Origin: Sphaerochaeta sp.
GTDB taxonomy: Bacteria > Spirochaetota > Spirochaetia > Sphaerochaetales > Sphaerochaetaceae
Assembly (NCBI GenBank): GCA_003446545.1
Contig: DMAO01000098.1
Coordinates: 805-6,259, forward strand
Reading direction: 5' to 3'
DNA length: 5,455 nt
Position 1 is the first letter of the stretch; the number at the start of each line of letters is the position of its first letter. Below, piece by piece: positions 1 to 5,455 of this stretch. Under the pieces are notes generated by a model. It did no database searches. It saw nothing but the letters and a program-made list of their open reading frames with translations, and had not been told where the DNA came from. Made by a program: the position numbers and the translations under genes.

Positions 1-1089
1 GGCAGCAAGAGTATCAAGCAGATGAACCTCAGTTTCAGGATTGCAAAACTCTGCAAGAACTTGGAGACAGAGGGCACAGGGAGGTGCTGGAGGAGAATCC
101 TCACTCACCACAACCAACAGCTCAACACCCAGGCTACCTTCAGTGGCTATGGCGTTGAGTACAGCGTTGCGCTCCGCACAGATAGTGGCTCCATAGCTGG
201 AGTTTTCCACATTGCAGCCACTGTAGACCCTACTGGTGGCTGCACTGAGCACAGCTGCCCCTACCTTATAGTTAGAGTACGGTGTATAGGCATTCTTGCG
301 TTTGGCGTAAGCTTCCCTAATAGCCAGGTCCAGCAGTTGTTCTTTTGTCTGCATGACCCCTGAAGCTGGAAGTATCCTGTTAGCCCCATAGAGAATCTTG
401 CCGTCATCAGAGCTCATCAGGCTCGTTACCTGTTCATTGAACATCTCGACAGAAGTAAAATCTTCAAAACTATCCAAGGATGTGACTACAAGATCGGCTC
501 CTGCCTCAAAGAGAGAGGTGACAACAAAGGTAGTGGTCAGGGCACAGACTAGGCAGCCTGCCTTCTTGCCTGCATGTATTCCATTGATGGCATCTTCCAT
601 CACCAGACACTCTTCTGTAGGAAGGCCCATCCCAAGGGAAGCCAGCTGGTAAATGTCGGGTGCAGGTTTGTTGTGCTTGATCATCGTACCTGTCACCACA
701 AGGTCAAAATCAGATTCGCTAAGACCGATACACTTCAGGTTTATCGCTACCTTGGCAGGAGCACCACTGGTGGCCACTGCAATCTTAAGCCCGGCTTTCT
801 TGGCATTGGATATAAAGCGGTGGACGCCCTCAAGGGGGCCCACTTCCATGGCAAACTCTTCATACAGGGAAAAAAGTTCCTGTTCGGCCTCCTCATATTC
901 GAGGGAAAGACCATATTTTTCAGCTACACCGCAGATAAATTTCCGATCGCCAGCTCCTATGAAAGGGGTGAAGTCCTCTTTTTGTACAGAGACTCCCAAA
1001 GAGGCGAAATATGAGATGGCCGTATGAAGGATGAGTGGTTCAGAATCAATGAGCACCCCATCCATATCAAAAAGAATTCCCTTAATCAT
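1..1089 (-). CDS. HAD-family phosphatase fused to cytidine deaminase (3' end beyond left edge)
   Basis: My own reverse-strand translation gives one uninterrupted frame of 363 codons from an ATG at 1089 to the left edge, with no stop. Residues 1-225 are a HAD hydrolase of the beta-phosphoglucomutase/phosphatase type. Motif I is FDMDGVLIDSEP with nucleophile D8 and acid/base D10. A helical cap follows. Motif II is T107 in AVATSG, motif III is K141 in KPAPDIY, and motif IV is E165-D166 in VMEDAINGI. Residues from about 246 onward are a homotetramer-type cytidine deaminase: YTPYSNYKVGAA (268-279), GCNVENSSYGA (291-301), C304-A-E306-R with the catalytic Glu, and PCALC supplying zinc ligands C338 and C341. 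About 118 of the usual 130 or so deaminase residues are visible. The deaminase converts cytidine or deoxycytidine to uridine or deoxyuridine. The HAD substrate is unknown; a nucleotide or sugar phosphate is plausible. An internal ATG at 354 could start a separate deaminase, but no good ribosome binding site precedes it, so a true fusion is preferred. Cytoplasmic; no signal peptide seen. Confidence 0.9.
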   Translation of the reverse strand, partial: MIKGILFDMDGVLIDSEPLILHTAISYFASLGVSVQKEDFTPFIGAGDRKFICGVAEKYGLSLEYEEAEQELFSLYEEFAMEVGPLEGVHRFISNAKKAGLKIAVATSGAPAKVAINLKCIGLSESDFDLVVTGTMIKHNKPAPDIYQLASLGMGLPTEECLVMEDAINGIHAGKKAGCLVCALTTTFVVTSLFEAGADLVVTSLDSFEDFTSVEMFNEQVTSLMSSDDGKILYGANRILPASGVMQTKEQLLDLAIREAYAKRKNAYTPYSNYKVGAAVLSAATSRVYSGCNVENSSYGATICAERNAVLNAIATEGSLGVELLVVVSEDSPPAPPCALCLQVLAEFCNPETEVHLLDTLAA

Positions 1090-1094
1090 GTAAA

Positions 1095-1100
1095 CTCCTT
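1095..1100 (-). promoter_or_regulatory. Ribosome binding site of the HAD-cytidine deaminase gene
   Basis: The minus strand reads AAGGAG, then five bases, then the ATG at 1089. This fixes the start codon, which also places MIKGILFDMDG at the very N-terminus, as expected for a HAD protein. Confidence 0.8.
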
Positions 1101-1149
1101 ACTCTTTCACTGTAACGAAAAAAACGCTCTCTGACAAGAAAAGCAGGCG

Positions 1150-1178
1150 TTAAGAGGACATACCGGCCAATGTGTCAA
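1150..1178 (-). promoter_or_regulatory. Candidate sigma-70-type promoter for the HAD-cytidine deaminase gene
   Basis: On the minus strand a perfect TTGACA (1178-1173) is followed by a 17-base spacer and TCTTAA (1155-1150). The -10 box matches TATAAT at only three of six positions. The site lies downstream of the preceding gene's terminator and about 60 bases upstream of the start codon, which is where a promoter is needed. TGTCA (1194-1190 on the minus strand) and the TGACA inside the -35 form a short inverted repeat that could be an operator; that part is speculative. Confidence 0.4.
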
Positions 1179-1220
1179 AATTTGGTAACTGACAGAACAT
1201 TCAAATGAAAAGCAAGACAT

Positions 1221-1248
1221 AAAACGGCAACAAGAGTGTTGCCGTTTT
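1221..1248 (-). terminator. Intrinsic terminator after the amidohydrolase gene
   Basis: A perfect 12-bp inverted repeat (AAAACGGCAACA / TGTTGCCGTTTT) with a four-base loop starts 40 bases after the amidohydrolase stop codon. Read on the minus strand, the 3' arm ends in UUUU followed by AUGUCUU, a short U-rich tail. The structure is nearly symmetrical, so the plus-strand transcript would also end in UUUU, but no plus-strand gene needs it. It most likely ends the gcvPA-gcvPB-amidohydrolase transcript. Confidence 0.85.
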
Positions 1249-1288
1249 GTACGTCTATCGAAAGCAAAAGTCAGCTGCTGTATCGGGT

Positions 1289-2689
1289 TCAATGCATCAC
1301 AGTCTTAGCTCTGCCTGGATTTCCTTGCGAAACGAACTCACCATTGCCCTCTATGCCTAGGTAGATGTCATCACCCATGATGAGCCTACCTCTGAGGTAG
1401 GTCATGATAGGCTTGCCCAACACGGAGAACCCTTCGTAGGGGGTATAGCCACTTGCTGAGTGGGTTGTCTCGGATGAGAGTGTCCAGGCCTCTTCAGCAT
1501 CGAAGATTACCAGGTCGGCATCTGAACCAACTCTGATGGCGCCTTTCTTCGGATACAGACCAAAGGCCTTGGCAGGACCTGTACTCAGCAGGTTCACCAC
1601 CTGCTGCAGCCCGATCCTTCCGCTGTTCATTGCAAAGGTATGCAAAAGCGGCAGCATCTCCTCTGTTCCTGGAATGCCAGGGAATATGGTACGACAGTCA
1701 TTGCTTGCTAGTTTCTGCTCCTTCGTAAACGAGCAGTGGTCGGTTGCGACCACTTGGATCTCACCATTGAGCACAGCTTCCTGCAACGCCTCATTGTCCT
1801 CTTTTGTACGAAGAGGCGGAGTCATGACATAGAGACTACCATCAGGGCCTTCCAGCTTGGAACGGTCCAAAAAGAGATAGTGTGGGGTGGTCTCCACAAT
1901 AACACGTATGCCCTTGACCCTGAGCTCCCTGACCTGTTCAAGACCAGCTTTACTGGAAAGATGCACCACATACAGAGGCATCTCCAATTCGCCGGCAATC
2001 TCTCCGACAAGACGGATCCCCTCAGCCTCAACCTCACTAGGACGAAGATCTGCATGGGCAGAAGGGGTATAAGGACCCTTGTAAGCCTTGTTGATCTTCT
2101 CGATCATTTCATCGTCCTCACAGTGAACGCTCACCATGATATCCAAACGCTTGCATTCAGCAAAAATAGCCTTGAGCTCTTCTCTCTTCTCAATGAGGTA
2201 CCCGACATTACCATAGGTGGTGAAAATCTTGATGACCCTCACCCCACTCTCCTTGAGTTTTGCCAACTCGCCGGCGATACCCTCGCGGTAGGCATACACA
2301 CCCTGATGGAGGGAGAAGTCCACAGCCATGCCTTCGCTCATGGCAGCGATACGCTGCTTGCTGCAGGCAGAGAGATCACCCTTCTTGTCATCATCAGCGA
2401 AGTCTACCACACAGGTGACCCCACCAAAGGCTGCGCACCTACTGCCTTGGGCGAAAGAGTCCGCAGTCACGGTCCCTCGGCTAACCAGATGATAGTGGGT
2501 ATGGGCGTCAATCAGACCGGGGAGGATGCACATGCCCTCGGCATGTACAATCTCCGTACCTTCAGGTACCTCATGCTCATCGATCTTATTGGCGATATGC
2601 GCAATCTTGGAGCCTTCAACCAAGATGTCTGCATGCCTGGTCCACTCAGTATCTACCAAAAGTCCATTTTGTATAAGTATTCTGTTCAT
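1289..2689 (-). CDS. Dihydropyrimidinase/hydantoinase-family zinc amidohydrolase
   Basis: A 466-residue cytoplasmic protein, the usual length for D-hydantoinases, dihydropyrimidinases and the E. coli YgeZ/HyuA group. These enzymes use a two-metal centre to open a cyclic amide. All metal ligands of the amidohydrolase barrel are present: H63 and H65 in GLIDAHTHY, the presumed carbamylated K154 in VIKIFTTY, H189 in VSVHCEDD, H243 in YVVHLSSKAG and D317 in VVATDHCSF. Y159 matches the substrate tyrosine of dihydropyrimidinase. The N-terminal (1-58) and C-terminal (about 380-440, with GSDADLVIFD) strands form the small beta-sandwich domain. Region 335-350 reads GIPGTEEMLPLLHT, closer to allantoinase/dihydroorotase than to the IPNG segment of dihydropyrimidinase, so the substrate is uncertain: dihydrouracil, a hydantoin or another cyclic ureide. 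It begins 53 bases after gcvPB and is probably cotranscribed with it. The ATG is the only suitable start near the conserved N-terminus. Family assignment is firm; substrate is not. Confidence 0.9.
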   Translation of the reverse strand: MNRILIQNGLLVDTEWTRHADILVEGSKIAHIANKIDEHEVPEGTEIVHAEGMCILPGLIDAHTHYHLVSRGTVTADSFAQGSRCAAFGGVTCVVDFADDDKKGDLSACSKQRIAAMSEGMAVDFSLHQGVYAYREGIAGELAKLKESGVRVIKIFTTYGNVGYLIEKREELKAIFAECKRLDIMVSVHCEDDEMIEKINKAYKGPYTPSAHADLRPSEVEAEGIRLVGEIAGELEMPLYVVHLSSKAGLEQVRELRVKGIRVIVETTPHYLFLDRSKLEGPDGSLYVMTPPLRTKEDNEALQEAVLNGEIQVVATDHCSFTKEQKLASNDCRTIFPGIPGTEEMLPLLHTFAMNSGRIGLQQVVNLLSTGPAKAFGLYPKKGAIRVGSDADLVIFDAEEAWTLSSETTHSASGYTPYEGFSVLGKPIMTYLRGRLIMGDDIYLGIEGNGEFVSQGNPGRAKTVMH

Positions 2690-2701
2690 ACCTATAAGAT
2701 A

Positions 2702-2705
2702 CTCC
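2702..2705 (-). promoter_or_regulatory. Weak, distant ribosome binding site of the amidohydrolase gene
   Basis: The best Shine-Dalgarno match on the minus strand is GGAG, 12 bases before the ATG at 2689, which is longer than usual. An AGG nearer the ATG is too close to serve. No alternative in-frame start exists in the preceding codons, and the N-terminus MNRILIQNGLLVD fits the family, so the start stands. Translation may be weaker than that of the gcv genes. Confidence 0.35.
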
Positions 2706-2742
2706 AGTTTCCCAAGCTATGCAAAGAAAAATATACACCTCT

Positions 2743-4194
2743 CTAATAGTGCAAATCAGGCACCTTTACAGCCCTAACCTCATCAAGACGACCTACAGGG
2801 GTGGTATAGGGAGCACCCTTGAGGTACGTTGGATCTTTCTTTGCTTTCTCCAACAAATCGATGAGTGACTGTGCAAACGCATCGAGGGTCTCAAGGCTTT
2901 CGCTCTCGGTTGGCTCAATCATCAGAGCCTCAGCGACTATTGTGGGGAAGTACATCGTAGGTGGATGATACCCCTCATCAATGAGGCCCTTTGCAATGTC
3001 CTGGGCTGTGATGCCGTACTGGTTCTTCAGATTTTCACAGCTGATGACGAACTCGTGCATGCACGTACCACCGTAAGGGATATCAAAATGCTTTTCCAGC
3101 TTCTTCCTGAGGTAGTTTGCATTCAACACGGCATGAGCGGACGCTGCCCTGATGCCCTCGCTTCCCATGCGTAGGATATAGACATACGCCCGAAGCAGGA
3201 CCAAAAAATTACCCCAGAACATGCTGACCTTCCCTATCGAATCAGGCCTGTCCCAGCAATAGGCATAGCCACCGTCGGTCAGTTCGATGTCCGGCTTGGG
3301 CAAGAACGGGCGAAGCTTGTCATTGACCATCACCGGGCCACTTCCAGGTCCTCCTCCCCCATGGGGGGTAGAGAAGGTCTTGTGGAGATTGAGATGCAAC
3401 ACATCAAAGCCCATATCACCAGGGGTTGCCATCCCCATGATGGCATTCAGGTTGGCCCCGTCATAGTAGAGCATACCACCACACGCATGCACAGAGGAGG
3501 CAATCTCCCGGATGTCCTTCTCGAACAAGCCCAAGGTATTGGGGTTAGTGAGCATAAGCGCTGCTACACTGTCATCAAGTTTGCTCTTGAGATCTGCAAG
3601 ATCCACAAGCCCTTCTTTGTTACTCGCCACCGTCACCACATCAAAGCCATTCATTACGGCACTCGCGGGGTTTGTCCCGTGGGCAGAGACGGGAACAAGC
3701 ACTTTGGTGCGTCCGCTCTCCCCCCGTTTCAAAAAATAGGCACGGATCATCTTCAGCCCCACATACTCACCATGGGCACCGGCACAGGGCTGCAGACTTC
3801 CCCACCTCATCCCTGTGATGGAGGAAAGGTCCTCAAGCAGGTTGTACATGATAGAGAGACACCCTTGGGCGGTAGAGAGATCCTGCAAGGGATGGATGGT
3901 GGTAAAGGAAGGGAGTTGCGCTATCAGTTCGCCAAGTTTCGGATTATACTTCATAGTACAGGAACCCAAGGGATACGGACCACTGTCAACTCCAAAGGAT
4001 TGGGTTGAGAGCTTGGTGAAATGACGGACCACATCCAGCTCTGCAACTTCAGGGAGTCTTGCACTGGTAATGCGCAACAGCTGGGAAGGAAGTTCAGGTA
4101 AGGCTTGTTCAAATCCTCTGGGAAGATCCAGAGCTGGGAAACAGTAGGCTTTACGCCCTTTCTTAGACTTGTCGATCAACAATGGCTCACTCAT
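2743..4194 (-). CDS. gcvPB: Glycine dehydrogenase (decarboxylating) subunit 2, P-protein beta subunit
   Basis: A complete 483-residue protein, normal for GcvPB. It is the PLP-carrying half of the split P-protein. It decarboxylates glycine and passes the aminomethyl group to the lipoyl arm of GcvH. The sequence runs through the family landmarks in order: YPLGSCTMKYNPK (74-86), SITGM with LQPCAGAHGEY (125-144), SAHGTNPASA (170-179), TNPNTLGLFE (216-225), the cofactor-binding aspartate D245 in YYDGANLNA, and the PLP lysine K272 in LNLHKTFSTPHGGGGPGSGP. The C-terminal domain contains CMHEFV and the HPPTMYFP segment. No key residue is missing. The ATG overlaps the stop of gcvPA as ATGA, indicating translational coupling, and a strong AGGAGG lies eight bases upstream. 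It acts with GcvPA, GcvT, GcvH and lipoamide dehydrogenase in the cytoplasm, giving CO2, ammonia, NADH and methylene-tetrahydrofolate. Confidence 0.97.
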   Translation of the reverse strand: MSEPLLIDKSKKGRKAYCFPALDLPRGFEQALPELPSQLLRITSARLPEVAELDVVRHFTKLSTQSFGVDSGPYPLGSCTMKYNPKLGELIAQLPSFTTIHPLQDLSTAQGCLSIMYNLLEDLSSITGMRWGSLQPCAGAHGEYVGLKMIRAYFLKRGESGRTKVLVPVSAHGTNPASAVMNGFDVVTVASNKEGLVDLADLKSKLDDSVAALMLTNPNTLGLFEKDIREIASSVHACGGMLYYDGANLNAIMGMATPGDMGFDVLHLNLHKTFSTPHGGGGPGSGPVMVNDKLRPFLPKPDIELTDGGYAYCWDRPDSIGKVSMFWGNFLVLLRAYVYILRMGSEGIRAASAHAVLNANYLRKKLEKHFDIPYGGTCMHEFVISCENLKNQYGITAQDIAKGLIDEGYHPPTMYFPTIVAEALMIEPTESESLETLDAFAQSLIDLLEKAKKDPTYLKGAPYTTPVGRLDEVRAVKVPDLHY

Positions 4195-5455
4195 TTCATC
4201 ACCCTCCTGGAAGCTGCGAGATAGAGCTCGAGTTCTTCACGGCTACGCTTCTCTGTCACTGCGACCAACAGGACCAATTCATCCTTAGGCTCCCGAGTCA
4301 GGCTCGCAAGCCTTACACCGGCAAAGATGCCTTCGTTACGCAGCTCCTGGAGGAACTTTCGCATCTTCTTGGAGTCAGAAAACCTCAGGGGGAACTCACA
4401 CCAGAACGGGACATCCCAAACAAGGGTCATCCCTGGAAGCTGGGCAAGGTGGTAGGCAAGGTAATGGGCTTTCACATAGCTTTGCTTCGCTGCCTCAACC
4501 ATCCCCGACCATCCAAGTGAGGATAGGTGTATGGTAGTCATCAGGGCAGCTAGGGCCTGATTTGAGCAAACGTTACTGCTAGCCTTCTCGCGCTTGATGT
4601 GCTGTTCTCTTGCCTGCAGGGTCAACGTATAGCCACGACGCCCTTGTTTGTCCACAGTGGCTCCTACAATACGCCCGGGGATCTTACGCATCAGAGCCTT
4701 CGTTACAGCCATATAGCCGCAGGAAGGTCCCCCAAAGGCAAGTGGCAGACCAAGGGACTGGGTATCACCGATGGCAATGTCAGAGCCCCACTCGGAAGGG
4801 CTTTTCTGCATGGCAAGGGAGAGGATGTCACTGCTTATCGCAAAGAGACACCCTTTGGCGTGCAGCTGTTCAGCAACTCCACTATAGTCCTCCAACAGGC
4901 CATAGCGGTTTGGAGTCTGGACTATAAGACCAGCAACCTCATCGGTTAGCAATGACTCCAAATCCTGTAGGTCAGTAACCCCTTGCTTTTCAGAAATGAG
5001 ACGGATCTCATGCTCGGTTCCAAAAGCCCAAGTTTGGAGCACCTGCAGGACAAAGGGGTGGATGGTGGAGGATACGAGCACGGTCCTTGACTTGCGCTTG
5101 GAGCCAATCATGATAGTGGCAGCCTCGGCAGCGGAGTTAGCCCCATCATAGAGAGAGGCATTGGAGACATCCATGCCGGTAATCTCACAGATCATGCTTT
5201 GAAACTCATAGATTACCTGCAGCAACCCCTGACTCATCTCAGCCTGGTAGGGAGTATAGGCAGTCACAAAGGAAGGTAGGCTGGCCAAGGTCTGTACGGT
5301 GGAAGGGACCAGGTGGTCATAACAACCACATCCGAGGAAAGGGATGCCATTGCTATTTCTCTGGGCAATGGAAGTGATCATCCTCAGGACCTCATCCTCA
5401 GTACGACCATGGCTTATGGGAACCGAATCGCTGAGCAGAAGATCCTCTGTCAGTG
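4191..5455 (-). CDS. gcvPA: Glycine dehydrogenase (decarboxylating) subunit 1, P-protein alpha subunit (5' end beyond right edge)
   Basis: About 420 residues are visible. The frame stays open to the right edge, so roughly 25 N-terminal residues of a usual 440-450 are missing. The ATG at 5381 is internal: the 24 codons upstream of it read EDLLLSDSVPISHGRTEDEV and match the family N-terminal region. Diagnostic segments are FLGCGCYDHLVPS, AYTPYQAEMSQG, ICEITGMDVSNASLYDGA, the GDTQSLGLPLAFGGPSCGY stretch, IPGRIVGATVD and TLQAREQHIKREKASSNVCS. In split P-proteins this subunit pairs with GcvPB, which carries the PLP lysine, and shapes the active site of the alpha2-beta2 enzyme. It is followed directly by gcvPB with a four-base overlap, so the two are one operon. 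gcvT and gcvH often lie upstream, outside this window. No frameshift or unusual residue was noticed. Confidence 0.96.
   Translation of the reverse strand, partial: LTEDLLLSDSVPISHGRTEDEVLRMITSIAQRNSNGIPFLGCGCYDHLVPSTVQTLASLPSFVTAYTPYQAEMSQGLLQVIYEFQSMICEITGMDVSNASLYDGANSAAEAATIMIGSKRKSRTVLVSSTIHPFVLQVLQTWAFGTEHEIRLISEKQGVTDLQDLESLLTDEVAGLIVQTPNRYGLLEDYSGVAEQLHAKGCLFAISSDILSLAMQKSPSEWGSDIAIGDTQSLGLPLAFGGPSCGYMAVTKALMRKIPGRIVGATVDKQGRRGYTLTLQAREQHIKREKASSNVCSNQALAALMTTIHLSSLGWSGMVEAAKQSYVKAHYLAYHLAQLPGMTLVWDVPFWCEFPLRFSDSKKMRKFLQELRNEGIFAGVRLASLTREPKDELVLLVAVTEKRSREELELYLAASRRVMK
4203..4208 (-). promoter_or_regulatory. Ribosome binding site of gcvPB, inside gcvPA
   Basis: AGGAGG on the minus strand lies within the last codons of gcvPA, eight bases before the gcvPB ATG. 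With the ATGA stop/start overlap it supports independent as well as coupled initiation, helping keep the two subunits in equal amounts. Confidence 0.8.

Noticed and set aside
301..354. A separate cytidine deaminase gene starting at the internal ATG at 354
   Set aside because: The frame is continuous with the HAD domain, there is no stop between the domains, and the bases before this ATG lack a convincing Shine-Dalgarno sequence. It stays possible as a secondary internal start.
22..1027. Several plus-strand open frames across the left end
   Set aside because: They are antisense to the HAD-cytidine deaminase fusion, whose catalytic motifs are unmistakable on the minus strand. None has a recognisable domain.
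1107..1292. A 61-codon minus-strand open frame between the amidohydrolase and the HAD gene
   Set aside because: It starts with TTG overlapping the amidohydrolase stop, has no ribosome binding site of its own, runs straight through the terminator hairpin and the candidate promoter, and its Cys/Phe-rich product resembles no family.
2690..2742. A promoter in the short gap before the amidohydrolase
   Set aside because: TATATT and TATCTT look like -10 boxes, but no -35 at suitable spacing was found for the first, and the second would start transcription almost at the start codon. Cotranscription with gcvPB is simpler.
1736..2746. A 336-codon plus-strand open frame
   Set aside because: It is antisense to the amidohydrolase, which has full family motifs. 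The plus-strand product shows no domain and no ribosome binding site, so it is a shadow of codon bias.
3361..4008. A 215-codon plus-strand open frame
   Set aside because: It lies antisense within gcvPB, is rich in Gly, His and Arg as mirrored codons often are, and has no recognisable motif.
4191..5381. gcvPA starting at the ATG at 5381
   Set aside because: The open frame continues upstream to the right edge with codons matching the conserved GcvPA N-terminal region, so this methionine is internal and the gene is cut by the window.

Overview
All supported genes in this window lie on the minus strand, so transcription runs from the right edge to the left. Four protein genes are visible. Two are cut by the window edges and two are complete. 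Base composition is near 50% GC. Intergenic DNA is short: a 4-base overlap, 53 bases and about 199 bases. The split glycine dehydrogenase (separate gcvPA and gcvPB) excludes the single-chain form found in E. coli and mitochondria. It is the form usual in Firmicutes, Thermotogae, spirochaetes and other anaerobes. The style of the proteins suggests an anaerobic fermenter, possibly a Sphaerochaeta-like spirochaete. That placement is an impression from memory and is weakly supported.

Right part (5455 to 2743): gcvPA enters from the right edge without its first codons and overlaps gcvPB by four bases (ATGA). Together they encode the two subunits of the PLP-dependent P-protein of the glycine cleavage system. 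gcvT and gcvH are not in the window and may lie further right. Middle (2689 to 1289): 53 bases after gcvPB, apparently in the same transcript, comes a zinc amidohydrolase of the dihydropyrimidinase/hydantoinase type. It ends at a strong intrinsic terminator (1221-1248). Left part (1089 to 1): a separately transcribed gene, with its own candidate promoter and a good ribosome binding site, encodes a HAD-family phosphatase joined in one continuous frame to a cytidine deaminase. It runs off the left edge.

Inferred metabolic theme: the amidohydrolase opens cyclic ureides (dihydropyrimidines, hydantoins or purine-derived rings). The fused enzyme could dephosphorylate a nucleotide or related phosphate and deaminate cytidine. 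Glycine dehydrogenase would use glycine, which anaerobic purine breakdown releases. The window therefore looks like part of a nucleobase/nucleoside salvage or fermentation neighbourhood. The substrates of the amidohydrolase and of the HAD domain cannot be read from sequence alone. The least ordinary item is the HAD-cytidine deaminase fusion. No mobile element, CRISPR array, tRNA or rRNA was seen.
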